DNA from: Atribacteria bacterium SCGC AAA255-G05
GTDB taxonomy: Bacteria; Atribacterota; Phoenicimicrobiia; Phoenicimicrobiales; Phoenicimicrobiaceae
Assembly: GCA_000405605.1 (NCBI GenBank)
Contig: ASPA01000074.1
Location: 1 to 9,286, forward strand
DNA length: 9,286 bases
Reading direction: 5' to 3'
A program made the position numbers and the translations under genes. The notes below the pieces were generated by a model that was not told where the DNA came from, ran no database searches, and saw only the letters and a program-made list of their open reading frames with translations. Shown in pieces: positions 1 to 6,356 of this stretch (positions within the stretch are counted from its first letter, which is position 1; each line of letters begins with the position of its first letter).

Positions 1-17
1 TAAAAGGTTATTAACAA

Positions 18-1379
18 TTAATTTTTTTTAATATTTAAAGTTAAATTATCTATAATAATTTTAAAACTCTTATCTTTTTTAATTTTATCTTTAATTTTAT
101 TATAAGAATGAATAATGGTGGTATGGTCTCTTCTACCAAAAGACCCCCCGATTGAAATTAAAGATAGATCGGTTAATTCCCGGGAGAGATAAACAGCTAC
201 CTGCCTGGCTAAAACAACATCTTTAGTCCTTTTTTTAGATAACATAAAATTAACTTTAATATTATAATAATCCGAGACCGTTTTTTGAATTTGACCAATA
301 GAAACCTTTTTATTTTCTAAAGGGATAATATCTTTTAGTATATCCTGGGCCAAAGAAACAGATAATTCCTTTTTGGTGAAAGTAGAAAAAGCAACTAATT
401 TAGTTAAAGCTCCTTCTAATTGTCTAATATTAGAAGTAATATTCTCGGCAATAAAATTAATTACTTCGGAAGGCACATTTAAATTTTCTGATTGGGCTTT
501 TTTTCTCAAAATGGCAATACGGGTTTCTAAATCGGGAGGCTGGATGTCAGTTATTAATCCCCATTCAAAGCGAGAAATTAAGCGATTTTCTAAAGTGGGA
601 ATATCTTTTGGGGGACTGTCGCTGGTAATCACTATCTGTTTATTAGAATCATATAAAGTATTAAAGGTATGAAAAAATTCTTCTTGCGTCCTTTCTTTCC
701 CGGCCAAAAATTGTATATCATCAATTAATAAAACATCTACACTGCGGTATTTATCACGAAAGGCTACAGTGCGGTCATCTCTTATAGAATCAATCATCTC
801 GTTAGTGAATTTTTCTGAAGAGATATACAAAACTTTGGTTTTGACGTTTTGTTGTGCAATATGTCTACCGATAGCCTGCATTAAATGAGTTTTGCCCAGC
901 CCTACTCCTCCGTATACAAATAAAGGGTTGTAAGATTTAGAGGGAGATTGAGCTACAGCAAGGCAGGCAGCGTGGGCAAAGCGGTTACCGTTCCCCACAA
1001 TGAAACTATCAAAAGTGTATTTTGGAGTTAAAGTAAGTTTATTGTTTTTCAAAAAAGGTTCTGGTTTTTTTGTTTTATTTTTAAGGTTAGGGGTAGAGTG
1101 AGTAGGTGTGGAAAAATTTTGTTCGGCTGTTCTAAACTCTATTTTTAAATTATCATCTGAGCCAAGAGTCCTTTTAAGAATATCTTTGATAAAGACAGTG
1201 TAGTGTTTTTCTAACCAGTCTTTGCAAAAGTCGCCGGGGGCAGAAATTATCAACTTATTTTCACCAAATTTTACAGCTTTTGTTTGGCTGAACCAGCTAT
1301 TATAGGCCTGGGGGCTCAAATCTTCTTTAATTATTTCTAAAATTTTATTCCACAGTTCTTCAATCTCTGCAAACTCCAT
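18..1379 (-). CDS. dnaA: chromosomal replication initiator protein DnaA
   Basis: DnaA is the AAA+ ATPase that binds DnaA boxes at oriC, melts the origin and helps load the replicative helicase. The protein has 453 residues, the normal family length. Residues 1-80 match the N-terminal helicase/DiaA-interaction domain (LSPQAYNSWF at 21-30), and about 85-118 is a low-complexity linker. The AAA+ core carries Walker A GGVGLGKT (157-164) and Walker B VLLIDD (216-221) followed by IQFLAGKE. The C-terminal DNA-binding domain contains the DnaA signature GGSFGRRDHTTIIHS (411-425). The ATG at 1379 is preceded by GAGAAGGTG about 7 bases upstream, which supports this start. A TATAAT-like -10 is visible at 1432-1427 on the minus strand, without a convincing -35. 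Transcription runs away from the origin and off the left edge, where dnaN would be expected. Confidence 0.98.
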   Translation of the reverse strand: MEFAEIEELWNKILEIIKEDLSPQAYNSWFSQTKAVKFGENKLIISAPGDFCKDWLEKHYTVFIKDILKRTLGSDDNLKIEFRTAEQNFSTPTHSTPNLKNKTKKPEPFLKNNKLTLTPKYTFDSFIVGNGNRFAHAACLAVAQSPSKSYNPLFVYGGVGLGKTHLMQAIGRHIAQQNVKTKVLYISSEKFTNEMIDSIRDDRTVAFRDKYRSVDVLLIDDIQFLAGKERTQEEFFHTFNTLYDSNKQIVITSDSPPKDIPTLENRLISRFEWGLITDIQPPDLETRIAILRKKAQSENLNVPSEVINFIAENITSNIRQLEGALTKLVAFSTFTKKELSVSLAQDILKDIIPLENKKVSIGQIQKTVSDYYNIKVNFMLSKKRTKDVVLARQVAVYLSRELTDLSLISIGGSFGRRDHTTIIHSYNKIKDKIKKDKSFKIIIDNLTLNIKKN

Positions 1380-1650
1380 ATATATACACCTTCTCGTACA
1401 ATTAAATATTTTTTTGTCTGAATCCGATTATAAAAGTTTTATAGAGTAAAAAATGGTTATTAAACTATAAATTATTTACAAAAACCTATAGGTTATGAGG
1501 GTTTTATGAATTTTCCCCAAAGTTAACAGTTGGCTGTGGAAAACTTTAGAAGAGTTTTTTTATTAAATTTTAACATTTTTCTAAAAAAAATAAACTTTAA
1601 TACTTTCTTTATAGATTGCTAAACAGCTAAAAGTAAAGGCCTCAAAGAAG

Positions 1651-1681
1651 TTATTAACAGTTTATTAACATCTGTGGATAA
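1651..1681. promoter_or_regulatory. helically phased triple DnaA-box cluster
   Basis: Three 9-mers begin exactly 11 bp apart. Two are identical direct copies of TTATTAACA (1651, 1662). The third is the perfect consensus box TTATCCACA in opposite orientation (1673-1681). The pitch of about one helical turn would put the bound DnaA protomers on the same face, as expected for cooperative filament assembly. The direct copies deviate from TTATNCACA at one base, so they may be low-affinity or ATP-DnaA-specific sites. Confidence 0.75.
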
Positions 1682-1717
1682 CTCGGATAAAAAAGCAATT
1701 TATTTTGTACTTATAAT

Positions 1718-1751
1718 AGCAAAAATATTTTTATTAAGCAAAAATATTTTT
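1718..1751 (+). repeat. 15-bp direct repeat in the origin
   Basis: AGCAAAAATATTTTT occurs at 1718-1732 and again at 1737-1751, start to start 19 bp. Each copy contains the palindrome AAAAATATTTTT. The right copy runs directly into the DnaA box TTTTCCACA (1748-1756). The repeat lies just outside the phased box cluster and is probably part of the origin architecture, either a bent or easily melted segment or a protein site. Confidence 0.7.
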
Positions 1752-1823
1752 CCACATTTATATCTTTTTCTCTTTCCTAACTCGATACTCGATACTATAT
1801 GCCCGATATTACTCCCGTTAGAC

Positions 1824-1853
1824 TTGACATTTAGAGTGCATTAAAGATATAAT
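1824..1853 (+). promoter_or_regulatory. sigma-70 type promoter for rpmH-rnpA
   Basis: A perfect -35 TTGACA (1824-1829) and a perfect -10 TATAAT (1848-1853) are separated by 18 bp. Transcription would start near 1860, giving a leader of about 45 bases before the rpmH start codon at 1907. A consensus promoter is what one expects for a ribosomal protein gene. Confidence 0.88.
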
Positions 1854-1906
1854 TTTCATTGAATTTTAAATTCTACATTTTAACAAAGAAGGAGAGAACC
1901 AGTTAA

Positions 1907-2047
1907 ATGAAGCGGACTTATCAACCAAACACCAGAAAAAAACTGAAAGTACATGGATTTCGCCAAAGAATGAGCACTAAAGCCGGCCGTTTGGTATTAA
2001 AGAGAAGGCGTTTAAAAGGACGCAAAAGCCTTACGGTATCCGGATAA
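1907..2047 (+). CDS. rpmH: 50S ribosomal protein L34
   Basis: L34 is a small, very basic protein of the large ribosomal subunit. The 46-codon reading frame starts MKRTYQPNTRKK and ends GRKSLTVSG, with the typical core GFRQRMSTKAGRLVLKRRR. Length and sequence match the family nearly end to end. AAGGAG at 1889-1894 lies 12 bases before the ATG. The consensus promoter just upstream and rnpA 26 bp downstream make this the first gene of the classical rpmH-rnpA unit, divergent from dnaA across the origin. Confidence 0.97.
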   Translation: MKRTYQPNTRKKLKVHGFRQRMSTKAGRLVLKRRRLKGRKSLTVSG

Positions 2048-2073
2048 TTAATTTTATAGATAGAAGAGGAATT

Positions 2074-2403
2074 TTGATAAAGAGAAAATTATCAAAAACC
2101 AGTGAATTTAAGAAAGTTTTTTCGGAAGGCAGAAGAATCGAAGGCAAGAATTTAATAATATTTATTTTAAAGAACGATTATAATTTTAATAGGCCTGGGA
2201 TAATAATAAAAAAAGAGACAGGCAAAGCAGTAGTTAGAAACAAGATAAAGAGACGGTTAAGAGAAGCATTCCGACTGACAAACAAGAAATTATCTCCAGG
2301 ATATGATATAATTATGCTGGCTAAAATTAATATTAGGAAATCAGGTTATTTTGAGATATGCCATGACTTCGAAAGTCTTTTTAATAAAGGGAAACTGTTT
2401 TAA
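2074..2403 (+). CDS. rnpA: ribonuclease P protein component
   Basis: This is the protein cofactor of RNase P. It binds the RNA subunit and the 5' leader of pre-tRNA during 5'-end maturation. The protein has 109 residues, normal for the family. The RNA-binding signature RNKIKRRLREAFR lies at residues 55-67. The N-terminal part (LSKTSEFKKVFSEGRRI, 6-22) also matches the family. The start is a TTG codon (2074-2076) preceded by GAAGAGGA, and no ATG or GTG lies nearby in frame. It is probably cotranscribed with rpmH, and the weak TTG start may keep its expression below that of L34. Confidence 0.95.
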   Translation: MIKRKLSKTSEFKKVFSEGRRIEGKNLIIFILKNDYNFNRPGIIIKKETGKAVVRNKIKRRLREAFRLTNKKLSPGYDIIMLAKINIRKSGYFEICHDFESLFNKGKLF

Positions 2404-2502
2404 TAAAAAAAGCAGCAAAGCAGGAGATTTAAACTAATACAAAGAAAATCTATGCTCTTTCTTAAAGAAAAGAAAAAGTAATAGAATTTCATTAGAGATT
2501 TT

Positions 2503-2745
2503 ATGAATAAAATAATTATTTTACTGATAAGTTTTTATCAAAAATACATATCCCCTTTAAAACCTGCTACCTGTAGGTTTTATCCTACCTGTTCCGAATA
2601 TGCCGCACAGGCCCTTAAAGAATACGGTCTTTTAAAAGGCTTACAACTTTCTGCGGGGAGAATATTACGCTGTCACCCCTTTAATCCAGGAGGCTATGAT
2701 CCCCTTCCCGATTCTTCAGGAACCTGTACACATAAAAAACCATAA
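2503..2745 (+). CDS. yidD: membrane protein insertion efficiency factor YidD
   Basis: YidD is a small membrane-associated protein that assists insertion by the YidC/Sec machinery. The 80-residue sequence carries the family hallmark CRFYPTCSEYAAQAL (residues 24-38) and the C-terminal CHPFNPGGYDPLP segment (57-69). The N-terminal IIILLISFYQKYISP stretch is the amphipathic membrane-binding helix. It lies 99 bp after rnpA in the usual rpmH-rnpA-yidD order. Only a weak purine-rich site (GAGATT) precedes the ATG. The gene normally expected next, yidC, is absent here. Confidence 0.95.
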   Translation: MNKIIILLISFYQKYISPLKPATCRFYPTCSEYAAQALKEYGLLKGLQLSAGRILRCHPFNPGGYDPLPDSSGTCTHKKP

Positions 2746-2785
2746 TAAAAATTAATAATATAATATAAACAAGACAAAACGATAA

Positions 2786-3130
2786 AAGGAAATTAAAAAA
2801 TCTTACCCTGATGATATCATTTATTCTCCATCATTTCTTAAGAAATCCCTTCCAATAAAAGGGGATAGATATAAAATTGGTAAATATAGGGATGAGTGGG
2901 GTGGTATTAGAAACAATATACAAGATGGCATAATAGGGGAAGTAGAAGAACCTTTGGTAAGTGATTGGAGTAAGGTTCATAAAGTCCATATTCCTGAAGA
3001 GCGACTTAGCATAGACATAGAAAAGATTAATAAATTTTGTGCTGATACCGATAAGTTCGTTTTGCCTGAGGTTTTTCAGCGGCCTTTTGAAAGATTACAA
3101 TTTCTTGAATTCAATACTACTCACCTCTAA
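2786..3130 (+). pseudogene. remnant of a uroporphyrinogen decarboxylase (URO-D) family gene
   Basis: An open frame of 114 codons with no ATG or GTG and only one late TTG follows an in-frame TAA at 2783-2785. Its translation has the look of the URO-D / corrinoid methyltransferase (MtaA/CmuA-like) superfamily. It contains YPDDIIYSPSFLKK, GDRYKIGKYRDEWGG (DEWG at 2891-2902), NIQDGIIGEVEEPLVSDW and FVLPEVFQRPFERLQFLEF (FERLQFL at 3086-3106). In intact members FERLQFL is followed by about 200 more residues, while here the frame ends nine codons later. The N-terminal roughly 40-60 residues are also missing. The fragment is therefore dead and truncated at both ends. It marks the place where conserved origin-region synteny stops. 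The family assignment is from motif recall, not a search. Confidence 0.75.
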
Positions 3131-3169
3131 TTACTATTTTTAATATTTTATAAAAAGTATTCTTTCATT

Positions 3170-4132
3170 CTATCTTGTATTATTCACATATTCTAAAAAA
3201 CCATTTTTTTCCACAGCCTCTTTTATCTTTTCTTTATAATACTGAGGAACAGGAATAATAGGCAACCTGGTACCTCCTAGTTTGAAACCCAGACTAATAG
3301 CAATTTCCTTATATATTCTACCAACTTGTTCAGGACCAACATCATTCACATATCTATAAATTATATCTTTTAAAGGATTAAATCTTTTAATAATTTGCTC
3401 TACCTTTTGATAATTGTTGTTTAAAGCTTCTTTATGAATTCCAACACATAAGCCCGGAACAAAATTACCATAGGCAGTTATAAATCCTTTCGTACCCATT
3501 CTATAACTATCTGGTTCTGTATCTTCTCCTGCTCCATTAATAACAACAATTTTATCTCCTAAAGTTTCAACAACTTGTTTATATTTTATTCTATATGGAG
3601 TAGATTCTTTGATAGCCAATACATTTTTTAACTTACTTAGTTTTAGCAGAAGATCAACAGATAAATCATTATCAAGCATAGCAGGATTGTTATAAAGCAT
3701 TATTCCGATATTTATTTGATCCGATATAGCTTTATAGTGTTCATATACTGCTTTATCAGATATTGTTTTATAATAAAATGGCGGTGCATTCATAATACCA
3801 TCGGCTCCAATTTCTTCGGCAAATTTACTTAACTCAATGGCTATGTTTGTGCTAGTATGATTAGTACCACAAACAACAGGAACTTCTCCGTTAGCTTCCT
3901 CTACTACAATTTCAAATAACCTTTTTCTTTCTTTTAATGATAAAACAAAGCTATCTCCCACACTTCCTCCAGCAATCAAAACGCCACTATAATTTTGTAT
4001 ACCATTATCAATCATATAACGTACATTTTTTCTAAGTTCTTCTTCATCTATAGAAGTACCTTTTTCATCAAAGGGAGTAAATACAACTACAATAGGCCCA
4101 CACATTAAATCTTTAAATCTGTCTAAATTCAT
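3170..4132 (-). CDS. DapA/NanA-superfamily Schiff-base aldolase or lyase
   Basis: This is a class I aldolase of the dihydrodipicolinate synthase / N-acetylneuraminate lyase superfamily: a TIM barrel forming a Schiff base between lysine and a 2-keto acid, in the cytoplasm. The 320 residues include the substrate loop GGSVGDS (55-61), the conserved Tyr121 in PPFYYK, Tyr147 in MLYNNP and the Schiff-base Lys175 in LAIKES. True lysine-biosynthetic DapA has GTTGES and an arginine in YNVPSRTG. Here the second loop Thr is Val58 and that Arg position is Met152, so lysine biosynthesis is unlikely. A catabolic aldolase, lyase or dehydratase for sugar acids or hydroxy acids fits better. The start is supported by AGGAGG (4145-4140) 7 bases before the ATG. 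It is the last gene of the minus-strand TRAP cluster, 302 bp after dctM. Confidence 0.85.
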   Translation of the reverse strand: MNLDRFKDLMCGPIVVVFTPFDEKGTSIDEEELRKNVRYMIDNGIQNYSGVLIAGGSVGDSFVLSLKERKRLFEIVVEEANGEVPVVCGTNHTSTNIAIELSKFAEEIGADGIMNAPPFYYKTISDKAVYEHYKAISDQINIGIMLYNNPAMLDNDLSVDLLLKLSKLKNVLAIKESTPYRIKYKQVVETLGDKIVVINGAGEDTEPDSYRMGTKGFITAYGNFVPGLCVGIHKEALNNNYQKVEQIIKRFNPLKDIIYRYVNDVGPEQVGRIYKEIAISLGFKLGGTRLPIIPVPQYYKEKIKEAVEKNGFLEYVNNTR

Positions 4133-4434
4133 TTTTAGACCTCCTGCTTTTTATTATTAGCGTCCCTCACGAAATTTAAAAATCTTTATCTACCAAAGGT
4201 TTCCAGGAACACCCCTTTTTAATCTGCCCTCCAGTTCTAAAACAATTATAGTTAGCGAGTTTTAAAAGTATTTTTAGATTTTTTACCTTTTTCCTCTGTT
4301 TTTAGCGGATGATTAGAAATTTCGTTTTTGCAAAGAAAATCCATAAAAAAATAATCCTGATTGACGGTTAGATATATTGGCAACATTTCCTTCTGGAAAG
4401 AAGAAAGTGGAGTTTTTCTGCATATTACACGATC
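4133..4434 (-). other. intergenic region between dctM and the dapA-like gene
   Basis: This 302-bp stretch has no convincing gene. It holds the strong ribosome binding site of the dapA-like gene (AGGAGG, 4145-4140). A TATAAT (4250-4245, minus strand) could be a -10 box but lacks a recognisable -35. There is a short palindrome TTCCAGGAA (4201-4209) and a weak hairpin TTTCC/GGAAA just after dctM. Two short minus-strand open frames (4344-4252 and 4423 to about 4313) lack family similarity and good ribosome binding sites. The unusual length for an operon gap suggests a secondary promoter, or an inserted repeat or gene debris. Confidence 0.4.
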
Positions 4435-5739
4435 TTAATATTTCATAATATTAGGTAACCAAGTAATGGTTTCCGGAACTAATATACAGAGAAAAACAAC
4501 ACCTAACATAACTAATAAATATGACCAAACAATCCTATAAGTTTCACTTACGGGTATTTTAGCAATCCCACTATCAAGACAGAGTAATACAGAAACCGGA
4601 GGGCTCACTGTCCCAATTAATGATGCCATTACCAATACAACTCCTAAATGAATGGGGTCAAGACCAACCATCATTCCTGCTTTATATAATGGTGATGCCA
4701 ACATTATCAATAATGGTGTAGTATCAATCGCCATCCCCAAAAAGAAAATAAATAAGGCCATTAAAGCTAAAACACCTGTAGGTTTATGTGTGATTAAAAA
4801 TATTGCATTAAGCAATTTTTGAGAAAATAAATCTCTCGTTAATACTTCCGCAAATACGGTTGATGCTGATATTAAACAAAATATAACTGTCACAGTATAT
4901 AAAGAATTCCTAAGAGAATTTATTATTCTTTGAATATTTAACTCACGATAAACAATACCCCCAACAATTAAAGCTGCCAGCGTTGCTAAAACTCCTGCCT
5001 CAGTAGGAGTTACTATTCCAAAAACAAGTCCTCCTATTATAATAATTGGGACTATTAAAGCTGGTGAGGTTTGATAACTAGTTTTTGCAATCTCCCTCAA
5101 AGAACTCCTTTTTTCTCTATGACGTTTATATTTTCTTTTTACTACCCAAAAATGAGTTACGCCCATTAATGAAAAACCTAAAATAAGTCCTGGTATCACC
5201 CCTCCCAAAAACAATTTTCCAACCGAAGTATTCGTTAAAAAGCCATATAAGACCATTAAGATGCTTGGAGGTATTATTGGACCCAAACATGAAGAAGTAG
5301 CAGTTACAACAACGCTTATATCTTTATCATAACCATCTTCAATCATAGCAGGAATTAATGCCCCTCCAATAGCTGCACTATCTGCGGTGCAGGAAGCTTG
5401 TATCCCAGCAAAAAGCATGCTTACTACAATATTTACGTGTGCTAATCCCCCCTTTAAATGACCAATCAAAGCATCAACAAAAGAAATAAGCTTTTTTATT
5501 AATCCCCCCTGAGTTAATAGTTCAGCAGATAATAAAAAAAATGGAATAGCACTAAGAGTGAAAGAATCTATGCCTTTAAACATTCTTGATGATAATAAAG
5601 CAAGAGAATTACTACCTTGAAATAATAGAATTATAGTTGAAGAAATTCCAATACTGTAAACTATAGATACGCCTAAAAAAACTAATACGAGCATTATTAT
5701 AAATAAAAAAATAATCATGTTAATTGATGATACCTCCAT
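4435..5739 (-). CDS. dctM: TRAP transporter large permease subunit, DctM type
   Basis: This is the large inner-membrane subunit of a tripartite ATP-independent periplasmic transporter, using an ion gradient to import substrates delivered by DctP. The 434 residues (family about 425-440) are almost wholly hydrophobic with roughly 12 membrane segments. Family motifs are present: FAGIQASCTADSAAIG (110-125), GPIIPPS (153-159), TPTEAG (244-249) and GTVSPP (376-381). The ATG at 5739 immediately abuts the TAG stop of dctQ, with AAGG three bases upstream, which implies translational coupling. A later ATG (codon 8) is possible but its GGAGG is 14 bases away. Confidence 0.95.
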   Translation of the reverse strand: MEVSSINMIIFLFIIMLVLVFLGVSIVYSIGISSTIILLFQGSNSLALLSSRMFKGIDSFTLSAIPFFLLSAELLTQGGLIKKLISFVDALIGHLKGGLAHVNIVVSMLFAGIQASCTADSAAIGGALIPAMIEDGYDKDISVVVTATSSCLGPIIPPSILMVLYGFLTNTSVGKLFLGGVIPGLILGFSLMGVTHFWVVKRKYKRHREKRSSLREIAKTSYQTSPALIVPIIIIGGLVFGIVTPTEAGVLATLAALIVGGIVYRELNIQRIINSLRNSLYTVTVIFCLISASTVFAEVLTRDLFSQKLLNAIFLITHKPTGVLALMALFIFFLGMAIDTTPLLIMLASPLYKAGMMVGLDPIHLGVVLVMASLIGTVSPPVSVLLCLDSGIAKIPVSETYRIVWSYLLVMLGVVFLCILVPETITWLPNIMKY

Positions 5740-6228
5740 CTACCTTGTAGTATTTTTTAATTTATCAAACAGAATTAATATTTCTTCTATTACAAGCATT
5801 ACCATACCAATTGGTATAACCATATAAAAAATGCCCATGGGTATTTTTCGAAAAGATTGAGCGTTATAAAGCATTGTAGTAGGAATAAATAACCATGAAC
5901 TATAGATTGCAAAAGAAGCAAAAAATATTATAGCTAAGCTTACAAAAATTTCTATAAAGTATTTTGGTTTACCTGATAACTTATTTGGGAAAATATCAAC
6001 AACAAAATGTGTACCTTTTCTTTGAGCTAAATGCCACATAAGAAATGCAATCCATATAAAAGAATATCTTGTAAATTCTTCAACCCACATCACAGGTCTA
6101 CCAATTTTTGTATATCTAGAAAAAATATTATAAAATTGACTTAATACTACTATAGCAAAAAGAAAAATTGAGAAAGTTTCTACTATAATCTCTGTAACTT
6201 TTTTATAAGCACCACGAAATTTATTCAT
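5740..6228 (-). CDS. dctQ: TRAP transporter small permease subunit, DctQ type
   Basis: This is the small membrane subunit that pairs with DctM. Its 162 residues form four hydrophobic segments at about 14-36, 48-68, 90-112 and 131-153, the standard DctQ topology. The conserved segment WVEEFTRYSFIWIAFL (48-63) and the HFVVDIFPNKL region (74-84) are diagnostic. The ribosome binding site is poor: AAGGAAA lies about 17 bases before the ATG. Initiation may therefore be inefficient, in keeping with a lower need for permease than binding protein. It lies 128 bp after dctP, with a large inverted repeat in the gap, and abuts dctM. Confidence 0.94.
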   Translation of the reverse strand: MNKFRGAYKKVTEIIVETFSIFLFAIVVLSQFYNIFSRYTKIGRPVMWVEEFTRYSFIWIAFLMWHLAQRKGTHFVVDIFPNKLSGKPKYFIEIFVSLAIIFFASFAIYSSWLFIPTTMLYNAQSFRKIPMGIFYMVIPIGMVMLVIEEILILFDKLKNTTR

Positions 6229-6262
6229 TTTTATTTTTGGGTTTCCTTAATTTTTTAATTTT

Positions 6263-6309
6263 TAATAAATTGTGGGAAAATAATAATATTATTTTCCCAC
6301 AATTTATTA
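6263..6309. repeat. 47-bp perfect inverted repeat between dctP and dctQ
   Basis: Two 23-bp arms pair perfectly about a single central base at 6286. The arm is AT-rich with a GTGGGAAAA core (6272-6280) matched by TTTTCCCAC (6292-6300). As RNA on the minus strand it would form a long hairpin 3' of dctP. Strong hairpins between the binding-protein gene and permease genes commonly protect the upstream mRNA or partly terminate transcription. The minus-strand tail after the stem is AATTTATTAAAAATT rather than a clean U-run, so mRNA stabilisation or partial attenuation seems likelier than full termination. A small mobile repeat is an alternative. Confidence 0.85.
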
Positions 6310-6356
6310 TTTTTACATTTAACAACATAAAAAACGGTATACAATTCTAGAAATCA

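Larger units (their letters stand above)
1380..1800. other. oriC: replication origin (oriC) between dnaA and rpmH
   Basis: This 527-bp gap between divergent dnaA and rpmH holds no gene. It contains one perfect DnaA box TTATCCACA (minus strand, 1681-1673) and two TTTTCCACA boxes (minus strand 1543-1535; plus strand 1748-1756). Boxes with one mismatch are TTATTAACA at 1651-1659 and 1662-1670, and TTATTTACA at 1472-1480. Between the box groups, about 1555-1616 is almost pure A/T and is the best candidate for the unwinding element. A tandem heptamer CTCGATA occurs twice at 1781-1794. Location, box density and AT-rich stretch together make an origin very likely. The exact boundaries are inferred. 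Confidence 0.88.

Noticed and set aside
373..672. 99-codon open frame on the plus strand inside dnaA
   Set aside because: It is antisense to the conserved AAA+ core of DnaA and has no family resemblance or ribosome binding site. It is a shadow frame.
2446..2475. CTTTCTTAAAGAAAAG hairpin between rnpA and yidD as a terminator
   Set aside because: The stem is short, imperfect and A/T only, without a following T-run, and lies between genes usually cotranscribed.
3131..3160. A/T hairpin downstream of the dapA-like gene as a terminator
   Set aside because: The arms TACTATTTTT and AAAAAGTA need a bulge and contain almost no G/C, so stability is too low to call.
4252..4344. Short minus-strand open frame of 30 codons between dctM and the dapA-like gene
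   Set aside because: Lysine-rich low-complexity product, no convincing ribosome binding site and no recognisable family.
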